A stretch of DNA of 64,000 nucleotides from Blastococcus sp. VKM Ac-2987 (GCF_026967805.1 NZ_JAPVBG010000003.1:434001-498000); one strand, 5' to 3'; shown: positions 44,750 through 52,932, numbered from the stretch's first letter. Notes: generated by a model not told the origin, from the letters alone. Numbers and translations are program-made.

Positions 44750-45217
44750 ATGCCGAAGATCGCGACCGCCGACCGGGTCGACCGGGACGCGCTCCTGGAG
44801 TTCCTCCGCCCCCGCCACCGCGCGGTGCTGGTGACCCGGCGGCGCGGTGGCGCCGTCCAGCTGTCGCCGGTCACCTGCGGGCTCGACGCCGAGGGGCGGG
44901 TCGTCGTGTCGACCTACCCGCAGCGGGCCAAGGTGGCCAACGCCCGGCGGGACGCCGCGGTGTCGCTGTGCGTGCTCTCCGACGAGTGGGACGGCCCCTG
45001 GGTGCAGCTCGACGGCGAGGCCGAGGTGCTCGACCTGCCCGACGCCCTCGAGCCGCTGGTCGACTACTACCGGTCCATCAGCGGCGAGCACCCCGACTGG
45101 GACGAGTACCGCGCGGCCATGTCGCGGCAGGGCAAGTCGCTGCTGCGCATCACCGTGACCGGGTGGGGGCCGGTCGCCACCGGGGGTTTTCCCGCCGATC
45201 TGGCCGACAAGTCCTGA
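44750..45217 (+). CDS. PPOX-class F420/FMN-dependent oxidoreductase
   Basis: This 155-residue protein has the split beta-barrel of pyridoxamine-5'-phosphate-oxidase-like flavoproteins. LEFLRPRHRAVLVTRRRGGAVQLSPVTCGLDAEGRVVVST and RAKVANARRDAAVSLCVLSDEW are typical of the actinobacterial F420-binding group (Rv1155-like). The substrate is unknown. ATG at 44750 is the family start. It is divergent from the AI-2E gene across a 77-bp gap. Confidence 0.87.
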   Translation: MPKIATADRVDRDALLEFLRPRHRAVLVTRRRGGAVQLSPVTCGLDAEGRVVVSTYPQRAKVANARRDAAVSLCVLSDEWDGPWVQLDGEAEVLDLPDALEPLVDYYRSISGEHPDWDEYRAAMSRQGKSLLRITVTGWGPVATGGFPADLADKS

Positions 45218-45219
45218 TC

Positions 45220-45239
45220 CTTGCCTAGCGCCAGGAAAG
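45220..45239. promoter_or_regulatory. imperfect palindrome upstream of the SatD-like gene
   Basis: CTTGCCTAGCGCCAGGAAAG is a 20-bp imperfect palindrome (CTT.CCT.GCGC.AGG.AAG) ending 16 bases before the start codon. It overlaps the expected promoter core. Autoregulation by the encoded DNA-binding protein is plausible. Confidence 0.55.
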
Positions 45240-45255
45240 ATGTCAGACTTGCGCG

Positions 45256-45843
45256 ATGCCCTTCGTGCTGACCGTCGACCAGCGTGCCAGCCGGCGCGGC
45301 CCTGATCGGGTGGCCGAGGTGCTCGACCGGCTGAACGCCGACGTCCGCGCCGTGCTCGCCTTCGAGCGGACCGCTGGTGACGAGTTCCAGGGCGTGCTGG
45401 CCACGCCGGAGGCCGCCGTCGACGTCGCCCTCCGGCTGGTCCGCCTCGGTGGCTGGAGCATCGGGATCGGCGCGGGCGCCGTCCAGTCGCCGCTGCCGTC
45501 GAGCACCCGGGCCGCGGCCGGCCCGGCCTTCCTCTGCGCCCGGCGCGCCGTCGACGCCGCGAAGCAGCGGCCGGTGAGGCTGGCCGTGCGCGGCGCGGTG
45601 CCCCCGGAGGCGGCGGATGCGCAGGCGGTCCTGAGCGCCCTGACCGTGCTGGTGGGGCGGCGCAGCGAGCAGGCGTGGGAGGCGATCGAGCTGGTCGAGG
45701 ACGGACGGACGCAGGCCGAGGCCGCCGCGGCTCTGGGCATCACGCGCCAGGCGGTGGGGCAGCGGCTGGCCGCCGCGTCGTGGGAGCTGGAGCGCGAGCT
45801 GCGGCCGACGGCGGCGCGGCTGCTGGGGAGGGCCGCCGGATGA
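45256..45843 (+). CDS. SatD-like protein with C-terminal helix-turn-helix
   Basis: This 195-residue protein begins FVLTVDQRASRRGPDRV and has FERTAGDEFQGVL, a nucleotide-cyclase-like or SatD-type N-terminal half. The C-terminal third contains an HTH (GRTQAEAAAALGITRQAVGQRL). Related proteins occur in many actinobacteria next to a small membrane protein. Its stop overlaps the next start (ATGA), so they form a unit. It probably binds the palindrome just upstream. The inducer and function are unknown. Confidence 0.78.
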   Translation: MPFVLTVDQRASRRGPDRVAEVLDRLNADVRAVLAFERTAGDEFQGVLATPEAAVDVALRLVRLGGWSIGIGAGAVQSPLPSSTRAAAGPAFLCARRAVDAAKQRPVRLAVRGAVPPEAADAQAVLSALTVLVGRRSEQAWEAIELVEDGRTQAEAAAALGITRQAVGQRLAAASWELERELRPTAARLLGRAAG

Positions 45844-46364
45844 CCGCCGCCGTCCTGGTGCTGCTCGGGCTGGTCGCCCTCGCGGGCCTCGCGTCCACCG
45901 TCCGCGGCGAGCGGTCGGGGGCCGCGGCCGGGGCCGGGGCCGTGGCCCTGGTCGTCGCGCTGGCCGCGGCCGGCGCCTTCGCCTGGGCCGGGGAGGGGAG
46001 CCCGGGCCCGGTTCAGGCCGGCGCCGTCCTCGCCGTGCTGGCGGCGGTCACCGGGGGCGGCCCGGTGGCGACGGCGGTGCTGCACGCCGCCGATCCCGCG
46101 GCCACCGGGGTGTCCGGCGGCCCGCAGGACCCCGACATCCTCCGCGGTGGCGCCTGGATCGGGGTGCTGGAACGCGGCGCGGTCGCCGGCACGCTGCTGG
46201 TCGGCTGGCCGGAGGGGCTCGCCGTCGTGCTCGCCGTCAAGGGGCTGGGCCGGTTCTCCGAGCTGCGCGCCCCGGCGGCGGCCGAGCGCTTCATCGTGGG
46301 CACGCTGGCGAGCGGGCTGTGGGCCGCGGCCTGCGTGGGCGTCGCGGTGCTGCTCCGCGGCTGA
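45840..46364 (+). CDS. small polytopic membrane protein, partner of the SatD-like regulator
   Basis: This 174-residue protein is almost entirely hydrophobic, with about five transmembrane segments and a loop GGPQDPDILRGGAWIGVLERGA before the fourth. It overlaps the SatD-like gene by ATGA. I do not recognise a family with a known activity. The paired layout suggests a membrane effector controlled by the regulator. Confidence 0.8.
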   Translation: MTAAVLVLLGLVALAGLASTVRGERSGAAAGAGAVALVVALAAAGAFAWAGEGSPGPVQAGAVLAVLAAVTGGGPVATAVLHAADPAATGVSGGPQDPDILRGGAWIGVLERGAVAGTLLVGWPEGLAVVLAVKGLGRFSELRAPAAAERFIVGTLASGLWAAACVGVAVLLRG

Positions 46365-46437
46365 CCGCACACCGAGCGGGGTGATCACCGGGGAACCACA
46401 ATGGCGGACGACCGCTCCCGCCCCTCCTGGAGGCCCC

Positions 46438-46983
46438 GTGCCCGAGACGCCCGCCCCCGGTGTCGTCCGCAACCCCGACCTGCTGACCATCTACTGCAAC
46501 GACCACCTGGCCGCGGCCACCGGGGGCGTCGAGCTCGTCGTCCGGATGCTGGGCCGGCACCGCGGCAGCCGGTACGAGGGTCCGCTGGAGCAGCTGCTCG
46601 ACGAGCTGCGCGAGGAGCGCGTCGCGCTGCGGACGACGCTGGCCACCCTGGGGCTGCCGGTCCGCCAGTACAAGCAGGTCGGCGTATGGGTGGCCGAGAA
46701 GCTGTCCCGCGGCAAGCTCAACGGGCGGGTGGTCACCCGGTCGCCGCTCAGCGACCTGGTCGAGTTCGAGTTCATCGCCACCGCGGTGCTGGCCAAGCGG
46801 GCCGGGTTCGAGACCCTCCGCGCCCTCGGCGAGGTCGACGACCGCATCGACACCGCGCTGTTCGAGCGGCTGATCGACCAGGCCGACGGGCAGCACCACT
46901 GGCTCTCCGAGGCCCGGCGCGACGTGGCGGCATCGGTCTTCGGCGGGCAGCCGGAGGCCGCCAGCGACGCCGCCGACACCTGA
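46438..46983 (+). CDS. helical conserved hypothetical protein
   Basis: This 181-residue protein looks all-helical, with LLTIYCNDHLAAATGGVELVVRMLGRH, a charged LEQLLDELREERVALRTTL helix and LVEFEFIATAVLAKRAGFETLRAL. The spacing of Glu, His and Arg residues resembles a ferritin-like four-helix bundle, but I cannot identify metal ligands with confidence. GTG at 46438 follows GGAGG. No function is assigned. Confidence 0.72.
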   Translation: MPETPAPGVVRNPDLLTIYCNDHLAAATGGVELVVRMLGRHRGSRYEGPLEQLLDELREERVALRTTLATLGLPVRQYKQVGVWVAEKLSRGKLNGRVVTRSPLSDLVEFEFIATAVLAKRAGFETLRALGEVDDRIDTALFERLIDQADGQHHWLSEARRDVAASVFGGQPEAASDAADT

Positions 46984-46999
46984 GCCGGGGGCCCGCACC

Positions 47000-47764
47000 G
47001 TGTGCCACAGCCACGACAGCCGCCCGCCGGCCCCGCCGCGCAGCGGGCCGGTGCGCGAGCGGTCCACCACCACGCTCACCTCGGCCGACGGCACCGCCTT
47101 CTCGGCGGCCACCGCCCTGCCCGAGGGTGCGCCTCGGGCGGGGGTGGTCGTCCTCCCGGACATCCGCGGCCTGCACCCGTACTACGTCGCCCTGGCCGAG
47201 CGGTTCGCGGAGGCCGGCGTGGCCGCGGTCGCCATCGACTGGTTCGGGCGCACCGCCGGCGTCTGCGCGGACGGCGTCCGGCCCGAGGACTTCGACTGGC
47301 AGGCGCACATCCCGCGCACGACGCCCGAGGGGATCGACGCCGACGTCACCGCGGCGATCGACCACCTCCGGGAGCGGACCCGGGCCGGGCTGCCGGTGGT
47401 CGCGGTCGGCTTCTGCTTCGGCGGCAGCCACTCCTGGCGGCTGGCCGGCGGCGGGGCCGACCTCGCCGGCTGCGCCGGCTTCTACGGTCGGCCGGCCCTG
47501 GTGGGCGACGCCGCCGACCGGGTCGTCCTGCCGACGGTGATGCTGATCGCCGGCGCCGACACGGCGACACCGGTGGCCGAGCAGCTGGCCCTGGCCGACC
47601 GGATGCGCGCGGCCGGGGCCGAGGTGGACGCCGTCGTCTACGACGGGGCGCCGCACTCCTTCTTCGACCGGTCCGCGCAGGACTGGGCCGACGCCTGCCG
47701 CGACGCGTGGGAGCACGTGCTCGCGCTCATCGACCGCGCCGGGGACCAGCGCGCCGGTGGGTGA
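47000..47764 (+). CDS. dienelactone hydrolase family protein
   Basis: This 254-residue alpha/beta-hydrolase has the dienelactone hydrolase signature: VVVLPDIRGLHPYYVALAERFAEAG, the nucleophile Cys in VGFCFGGSHSW, an acidic residue region VMLIAGADTATP and the His in YDGAPHSFFDR. It would hydrolyse a lactone or ester; the exact substrate is unknown and no aromatic pathway genes adjoin it. GTG at 47000 precedes MCHSHDSRPP. It overlaps the following GNAT gene by 8 bases. Confidence 0.88.
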   Translation: MCHSHDSRPPAPPRSGPVRERSTTTLTSADGTAFSAATALPEGAPRAGVVVLPDIRGLHPYYVALAERFAEAGVAAVAIDWFGRTAGVCADGVRPEDFDWQAHIPRTTPEGIDADVTAAIDHLRERTRAGLPVVAVGFCFGGSHSWRLAGGGADLAGCAGFYGRPALVGDAADRVVLPTVMLIAGADTATPVAEQLALADRMRAAGAEVDAVVYDGAPHSFFDRSAQDWADACRDAWEHVLALIDRAGDQRAGG

Positions 47765-48248
47765 GCCGCCCGACCCGGCCTGGGGGCCGCTGACCGGCGT
47801 GGCCGCGCGCGTGCGGCCGGCCACGGCGGCCGATCTGCCGGCGCTGGTCGCGCTGCTGGCCGACGACGCGCTCGGCCGGCACCGCGAGCAGGGCGCCGAC
47901 CTGGCGCCCTACCGGGCCGCGTTCGAGCGGATCGACGCCGACCCCGCGCACCTGCTCGTGGTGGCCGCCGAGGGGTCCGGCGTCGTCGGGACCCTGCAGC
48001 TGTCCTTCGTGCCGGGCCTCTCCCGCGGGGGTGCCCTCCGCGCGCAGGTCGAGGCGGTGCGGGTGCGTGCGGACCGGCGGTCCGCCGGCCTGGGGAGCGC
48101 CCTGTTCCGGTGGGCGATCGCGGAGTCCCGACGGCGCGGCTGCGGCCTCGTCCAGCTCACCACCGACCGGTCGCGCGCCGACGCGCACCGGTTCTACGAG
48201 GCGCTCGGCTTCGTCGCCTCGCACGTCGGCTACAAGCTGGAGCTGTGA
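47757..48248 (+). CDS. GNAT-family N-acetyltransferase
   Basis: This 163-residue acetyltransferase has the acetyl-CoA-binding motif VRADRRSAGLGSALFRWAI (the R/Q-x-x-G-x-G/A loop) and the C-terminal ADAHRFYEALGFVASHVGYK. The substrate is not visible. It overlaps the dienelactone hydrolase gene and is probably cotranscribed with it. Confidence 0.87.
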   Translation: MGEPPDPAWGPLTGVAARVRPATAADLPALVALLADDALGRHREQGADLAPYRAAFERIDADPAHLLVVAAEGSGVVGTLQLSFVPGLSRGGALRAQVEAVRVRADRRSAGLGSALFRWAIAESRRRGCGLVQLTTDRSRADAHRFYEALGFVASHVGYKLEL

Positions 48249-48318
48249 GGCGCCCGCGCGGAGCGGACCGGTGCGGTGGTGCCCGCCCCGGCTGGCGGTG
48301 GTCTCCTAGGCTGTTGCC

Positions 48319-48717
48319 GTGAGCGGCCAGCCGATCGACCCCGGAGTCATCGAACTCGCCGGGCGGGTCTTCGACCTGGCCCGCAGCGGGTACACCGACG
48401 AGCTGTCGGCGTACGTCGACGCCGGCGTCCCGGTGGACCTGACCAACGACAAGGGCGACACCCTGCTCGTGCTCGCCGCCTACTACGGACACGCCGGCAC
48501 GGTCGCCGCGCTGCTGCAGCGCGGCGCCGACCACCGGCGGGCCAACGACCGCGGCCAGACGGCGCTCGCCGCGGCGGTGTTCAAGCAGTCCGCGGAGACC
48601 GTGCAGCTGCTGCTCGACGCCGGCGCCGATCCCGACGGCGGTGGCCCCACCGCCCGGGAGACCGCCACGTTCTTCGACCTGCCGGCCATGACCGCGCTGC
48701 TGGACGCCCGGGGCTGA
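48319..48717 (+). CDS. ankyrin-repeat protein
   Basis: This 132-residue protein consists of about three ankyrin repeats: NDKGDTLLVLAAYYGHAGTV, NDRGQTALAAAVFKQSAETV and a last TARETATFFDLPAMTALL. Such small soluble ankyrin proteins bind partner proteins; in bacteria they often accompany catalases or other stress enzymes, though no such neighbour is adjacent here. The GTG start at 48319 is 70 bases after the GNAT gene. Confidence 0.85.
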   Translation: MSGQPIDPGVIELAGRVFDLARSGYTDELSAYVDAGVPVDLTNDKGDTLLVLAAYYGHAGTVAALLQRGADHRRANDRGQTALAAAVFKQSAETVQLLLDAGADPDGGGPTARETATFFDLPAMTALLDARG

Positions 48718-48774
48718 GCGGGACGCCGCACCGCGGCGGTGCGGTGCGGACCAGGCGGGACCGAGGGGGAGGGC

Positions 48775-50211
48775 ATGGCGGCACGAGGGAACCTGCCGGC
48801 GGCCGGGCCGCCGCCGCTCGCTGCGGAGCAGCCCGCCGGGGACCCGGGCGGTCCCGGCCCGGCCACCGACGTGCCCGCCGACGCGCTGCCCGACGACCTG
48901 CCCGCCGACGCACCGCCCGACGACCTGCCCGCCGACGCACCGCCCGTCGACCTGCCCGCCTCGGCGCCCATCGACCCGCCCGCCGCGGAGCCGTCGGCGC
49001 TGGCCCCGTCGTCGAGCCTGCCGCGCTGGCTGCTGCTCGTCGGCGGAGTGGCCGCCGCGACCATCGCCATCGCCGGGTTGCGGGCCGTCGCCTGGCTCGT
49101 GGCGCCGGTGTTCCTGGCGCTCGTCGTCGTCATCGCGCTGACCCCGGTGCAGCGGTGGCTGCGCCGGATCGGCACCCCCGGCTGGCTGGCCACCACGGTG
49201 CTGCTGCTGCTGGTGTGGGCGGTGCTGCTCGCCTTCGTGGGGCTGCTGGTCGTCGCCGTCGCCCAGTTCGCCGCGCTGCTGCCCGACTACGCCGATCGCG
49301 CCGAGGTCCTGATCAACGACGTCGTCGCCGACCTGAACAGCCGCGGCATCGTCTCCGGCCAGCTCTCCGACCTCGTCCAGCAGATCGACTACGGCTCGCT
49401 GGTCGGCCTCGCCACCGACCTGCTCAGCCGGCTCACCGACGCGGCGACGACGCTGGTGCTCCTGCTCTCGGCGCTGGTGTTCATGTCCATCGAGAGCAGC
49501 GGCTTCGGCCGCCGGATGGCGCTGATCGGCGCGGAGCGCCCGCACCTGCCCGTGGCGATGACCCTCTTCACCCGCGGGACCCGCAGCTACCTGCTGGTGA
49601 GCACCGTCTTCGGCGCGATCGTCGCCGTCGGCGACACCATCGCCCTGGCGTGGCTGGAGGTCCCGGCCGCGCCGCTGTGGGGGCTGCTGGCCTTCATCAC
49701 CAACTACGTGCCCAACATCGGCTTCCTGCTCGGCGTCGCGCCCCCGGCCGTGCTGGGCCTGCTCGCCGGCGGCTGGGGCGAGCTGATCGCGATCATCGTC
49801 GTCTACTCGCTGCTCAACTTCGTCGTGCAGACGCTGATCCAGCCGCGCTTCGTCGGCGACTCCGTGGGCCTGTCCATGACCGTCACCTTCGTGGCGCTGC
49901 TGTTCTGGGGCTGGGTGCTCGGCGCGCTCGGGGCCCTGCTGGCCATCCCGCTCACCCTGCTGGTCAAGGCGCTGCTCGTCGACGTCGACCCGCGGGGCCA
50001 CTGGCTGGACGCGCTGCTGCGCGAGGAGCCCCGGAAACCACGCACCATCCGGGCGCGCCGGCGGATGGACGCCCGCCGGGCCACCCTGGCGTCGGTGCGG
50101 CGGCTGCACCACCACCCGCACCGCCGGTCGGGCCCCGCCGAGCCCGCCGCGGGCGCCGGCGGCAGCGAGCCGGCGGAGGAGACCACCAGCAGCCCGGCGG
50201 GCCTGGCCTGA
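48775..50211 (+). CDS. AI-2E family transporter (second member)
   Basis: This 478-residue protein has a proline/aspartate-rich 75-residue N-terminal tail with a ninefold-residue tandem repeat, then about eight membrane segments (LLLVGGVAAATIAIAGL, AVAWLVAPVFLALVVVIAL, and others). Family blocks are NYVPNIGFLLGVAPPAVLG, NFVVQTLIQPRFVGDSVGLS and LLFWGWVLGALGALLAIPL. A basic/His-rich C-terminal tail follows. ATG at 48775 is preceded by GAGGGGGAG. It is only distantly like the family member at 43353. A decayed kinase gene follows immediately. Confidence 0.9.
   Translation: MAARGNLPAAGPPPLAAEQPAGDPGGPGPATDVPADALPDDLPADAPPDDLPADAPPVDLPASAPIDPPAAEPSALAPSSSLPRWLLLVGGVAAATIAIAGLRAVAWLVAPVFLALVVVIALTPVQRWLRRIGTPGWLATTVLLLLVWAVLLAFVGLLVVAVAQFAALLPDYADRAEVLINDVVADLNSRGIVSGQLSDLVQQIDYGSLVGLATDLLSRLTDAATTLVLLLSALVFMSIESSGFGRRMALIGAERPHLPVAMTLFTRGTRSYLLVSTVFGAIVAVGDTIALAWLEVPAAPLWGLLAFITNYVPNIGFLLGVAPPAVLGLLAGGWGELIAIIVVYSLLNFVVQTLIQPRFVGDSVGLSMTVTFVALLFWGWVLGALGALLAIPLTLLVKALLVDVDPRGHWLDALLREEPRKPRTIRARRRMDARRATLASVRRLHHHPHRRSGPAEPAAGAGGSEPAEETTSSPAGLA
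48868..48960 (+). repeat. 27-bp coding tandem repeat in the transporter N-terminus
   Basis: Units beginning at 48892 and 48919 are identical over 27 bases, encoding DDLPADAPP. A shorter copy precedes (48868-48891) and a degenerate copy follows (48946 on). The repeat lengthens an acidic, disordered cytoplasmic tail and may vary in copy number between strains. Confidence 0.85.
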
Positions 50212-50418
50212 GCGGGCCGGAGCTGGTCGTCCTGGCCGGGCTGCAAGGCAGCGGAAGAGCACCTGGACCGCCCGTTCCCCGGCCGGTGCCCACGTCGTGG
50301 TGAGCAAGGACCACTGGCCCGACGCCCGGCGCCGCGAGGCCCGCCAGCCGCGGGTGGTCGCCCCCCGTCCACCGTCGAGGGGTTCGACCGGGTCGACGTC
50401 GTCCGCGGGGGCACCTGA
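50211..50418 (+). pseudogene. decayed P-loop kinase (AAA_33 type) remnant
   Basis: The frame ELVVLAGLQGSG breaks inside the Walker A motif: one missing A after GGA shifts the frame. Restoring it gives GSGKSTW, then AHVVVSKDHWPDARRREARQ, as in P-loop kinases that read SKDxxPNARxRExRQ. A further shift and deletion of the middle of the gene join this to the typical C-terminal end STVEGFDRVDVVRGGT and stop at 50416-50418. Normal homologues are about 150-170 residues; some 90 are missing. It starts where the transporter gene ends. The remainder of the 342-bp gap, 50419-50553, holds only a short promoter region. Confidence 0.8.
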
Positions 50419-50553
50419 CCAGCACGGGAACGAGGCCGCCCGGACCTTGTGACCGGCGCGTCGACCGGCGGCCGTAACGTGTCGGGCACAGCTCGCCGCG
50501 CGCCGGGGCCTCCGCCCCGGTGACCGCCGGCATCCATGACGAAGGGAACTCTC

Positions 50554-51327
50554 ATGAGCGAGGCAGGCACCACGGGCGCGTCCCGCGTGGCCATCGTGAC
50601 CGGCGCGGCCCGCGGCATCGGCGCGGCGACCGCCCAGCGGCTGGCGCAGGACGGCTTCGCCGTCGCCGTCCTGGACCTGGACGAGGGCCAGGCCAAGGGC
50701 ACCGTCGAGGCGATCGAGGCCGCCGGCGGCCGGGCGCTGGCCGTCGGCGCCGACGTCAGCGACTCCGCGCAGGTGGAGGCCGCCGTCGAGCGGATCGCCG
50801 CCGAGCTCGGCGCGCCGACCGTCCTGGTCAACAACGCCGGCGTGCTGCGGGACAACATGCTGTTCAAGATGTCCGACTCCGACTGGGACATCGTGATGAA
50901 CGTGCACCTCAAGGGCGCCTTCCTGATGACCCGCGCCACGCAGAAGCACATGATCGACCAGAAGTGGGGCCGGATCGTCAACCTGTCCAGCACCTCGGCG
51001 CTGGGCAACCGCGGCCAGGCCAACTACTCGACGGCGAAGGCGGGCCTGCAGGGCTTCACCAAGACCCTCGCCATCGAGCTGGGCAAGTTCGGCGTCACCG
51101 CCAACGCCATCGCCCCGGGCTTCATCGAGACCGAGATGACCAAGGCGACCGCCGACCGCATGGGCGTCCCGTTCGACGACTTCATCAAGGGCGCCGCCGC
51201 GATGATCCCGGTGGCCCGCACGGGCAAGCCGGAGGACATCGCGCACCTGGTGTCCTTCTTCGTCAGCGAGGGCGCCGGCTTCGTCTCCGGCCAGGTGGTC
51301 TACGCCGCCGGCGGCCCGAAGGCCTGA
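50554..51327 (+). CDS. fabG: 3-oxoacyl-ACP reductase-like SDR (FabG)
   Basis: This 257-residue SDR has TGAARGIGAATAQRLA near residue 16, NNAGVLRDNMLFKM, the active-site Ser in NLSSTSA and Tyr/Lys in YSTAKAGL. The FabG-typical APGFIETEMT is present. ATG at 50554 is preceded by AAGGGA; an ATG at 50536 would add 6 residues. It lies near an enoyl-CoA hydratase gene, so a 3-hydroxyacyl-CoA or ketoacyl substrate is likely. Two strong hairpins follow. Confidence 0.9.
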   Translation: MSEAGTTGASRVAIVTGAARGIGAATAQRLAQDGFAVAVLDLDEGQAKGTVEAIEAAGGRALAVGADVSDSAQVEAAVERIAAELGAPTVLVNNAGVLRDNMLFKMSDSDWDIVMNVHLKGAFLMTRATQKHMIDQKWGRIVNLSSTSALGNRGQANYSTAKAGLQGFTKTLAIELGKFGVTANAIAPGFIETEMTKATADRMGVPFDDFIKGAAAMIPVARTGKPEDIAHLVSFFVSEGAGFVSGQVVYAAGGPKA

Positions 51328-51334
51328 GCACGGA

Positions 51335-51400
51335 CCCCGTCCGCACCGGACGGGGCGCATCCCGCGGGGCCGGGCAGCCGCACCGGCTGCCCGGCCCCGC
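51335..51400 (+). terminator. tandem terminator hairpins after fabG
   Basis: CCCCGTCC pairs with GGACGGGG (51335-51355), and GCGGGGCCGGGCAGCC pairs perfectly with its complement (51364-51400). Both have the same GCACC pentaloop. They separate the SDR gene from the enoyl-CoA hydratase gene, which starts 26 bases later. Confidence 0.8.
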
Positions 51401-51425
51401 GTCATCCCACCCGCGAGGAGGCGTC

Positions 51426-52199
51426 ATGGTCGACGACGACGACAAGGTCCTGGTGGAGCGCCGCGGCGCCGTCCAGGTGATCACCATCAACCGGCCGTCC
51501 GCGCGCAATGCCCTCGACGGCGACGTCGCCCGGGCGGTCGCGGCCGCGGTCGACGAGCTCGACGCCGACGGCGACCTGCGGGCGGGGGTGCTCACCGGTG
51601 CGGGGGGCACCTTCTCGTCCGGCATGGACCTCAAGGCATTCCTGCGCGGCGAGAGCCCGTCGATCGAGGGCCGGGGGCTGTGCGGCATCACCCGCACGCC
51701 GCCGCGCAAGCCCCTGGTCGCCGCCGTCGAGGGCTGGGCCCTGGCCGGCGGTTTCGAGCTCGTCCTCGCCTGCGACCTGGTGGTCGCCGGCCGCGGGGCC
51801 CGGTTCGGGGTGCCGGAGGTGAAGCGCTCGCTGGTCGCGGCCGGCGGGGCCGCGCTGCTCCTCCCGCAGCGGGTGCCGCGCGCCGTCGCGCTGGAGCTGC
51901 TGCTGACCGGTGAGCCGATCGACGCCGAGCGCGCGGCGGCGGTCGGCCTGGTGAACCGGGTGGTCGACGAGGGGGCCGCGGTGGAGGCGGCCGTCGTCCT
52001 GGCCGAGGTGATCGCCGCCAACGGCCCGCTGGCGGTCGCCGCCACCAAGCAGGTCGTGCTCGCCGCACCCTCGTGGCCGGCGGAGGAGGCGTGGGAGCGC
52101 CAGGAGCAGGTCGTCCGCCCGGTGTTCGGCTCCGAGGACGCCCGGGAGGGCTCGACCGCCTTCGCCGAACGCCGTCCACCGGTGTGGCGCGGCCGCTGA
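51426..52199 (+). CDS. enoyl-CoA hydratase/isomerase (crotonase family)
   Basis: This 257-residue crotonase has the oxyanion-hole motif FSSGMDLKAF and the two catalytic glutamates of hydratases in GWALAGGFELVLACD and FGVPEVKRSL. The C-terminal VAATKQVVL and ERRPPVWRGR are as in actinobacterial EchA proteins. It would hydrate or isomerise an enoyl-CoA. ATG at 51426 follows CGAGGAGG. Conserved glutamates suggest a true hydratase rather than a silent paralogue. Confidence 0.9.
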   Translation: MVDDDDKVLVERRGAVQVITINRPSARNALDGDVARAVAAAVDELDADGDLRAGVLTGAGGTFSSGMDLKAFLRGESPSIEGRGLCGITRTPPRKPLVAAVEGWALAGGFELVLACDLVVAGRGARFGVPEVKRSLVAAGGAALLLPQRVPRAVALELLLTGEPIDAERAAAVGLVNRVVDEGAAVEAAVVLAEVIAANGPLAVAATKQVVLAAPSWPAEEAWERQEQVVRPVFGSEDAREGSTAFAERRPPVWRGR

Positions 52200-52228
52200 C
52201 CGCGTGACTGGCTGCACACCGCGCAAGA

Positions 52229-52243
52229 TTGCACTGTGTGCAA
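52229..52243. promoter_or_regulatory. TetR operator overlapping the -35 of the tetR-efflux promoter
   Basis: TTGCAC-TGT-GTGCAA is a perfect 6-bp inverted repeat. Its left arm TTGCAC can serve as -35, with TCTAGT (52253-52258) as -10 at 18-base spacing. The start codon is 7 bases after the -10, so the mRNA may be almost leaderless. Confidence 0.7.
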
Positions 52244-52264
52244 GAAAAGTGCTCTAGTAGGCGC

Positions 52265-52873
52265 GTGACCGGACCCGGCCTGCGCGCGCGCAAGAAGCAG
52301 GACACCCGCGCGGCGCTGGCCGCGGCCACCCTGGAGCTCGCCGCCGAGCACGGGCTGGCCGCGGTCACCGTCGAGCAGATCGCCGCCCGCGCCGGGGTGT
52401 CCTACCGGACGTTCTTCAACTACTTCTCCGGCAAGGAGGAGGCGCTGCTGCGCCCCGGCGGCGCCGGGCCGGGCACCTTCGGCCCGCGGCTGCTCGGCCA
52501 GGACCCGGCCCTCCCGGTGCTCGCCGCCGCCCGTGCGGCGCTGCACGAGGAGCTCGCGGTCCTGGAGTCCGACCGGGCCGCCTGGCAGCTGCGGCTCACC
52601 CTCATCGCCGACGACGAGGCCCTGCTCCCGCGGCTGGTCGAGCTCGGGGCCACCGGCGAGCGCGAGATGACCGCGGCCGTCGCCGCGCGCACCGGGCAGG
52701 ACGCCGAGCGGGACCTCTACCCGGCGCTGGTGGGGGCCGTCCTCGGCTGCGCCGTCCGCGTCACCCTCGCCCGCTGGCACCGCCTCGAGGGGCGCGCACC
52801 GCTCCCGCGGCTGCTCGACGAGGCCCTCGACGCCCTCGCCGCCGGGCTGCCCGACCCCGCCTCCCCGAGCTGA
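52265..52873 (+). CDS. TetR-family regulator of the adjacent efflux pump
   Basis: This 202-residue TetR protein has an HTH (VTVEQIAARAGVSYRTFFNYFSGKEEALL) and a variable ligand domain. GTG at 52265 lies directly behind the palindrome 52229-52243, which it likely binds to repress itself and the DHA2 efflux gene 60 bases downstream. The ligand is probably a toxic compound exported by the pump. Confidence 0.9.
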   Translation: MTGPGLRARKKQDTRAALAAATLELAAEHGLAAVTVEQIAARAGVSYRTFFNYFSGKEEALLRPGGAGPGTFGPRLLGQDPALPVLAAARAALHEELAVLESDRAAWQLRLTLIADDEALLPRLVELGATGEREMTAAVAARTGQDAERDLYPALVGAVLGCAVRVTLARWHRLEGRAPLPRLLDEALDALAAGLPDPASPS

Positions 52874-52932
52874 GCCGCGGGCACGGCGCCGCCGTGTCCG
52901 CCCCTGTCGTCCGCCCCTTCCCGAGGAGAACC

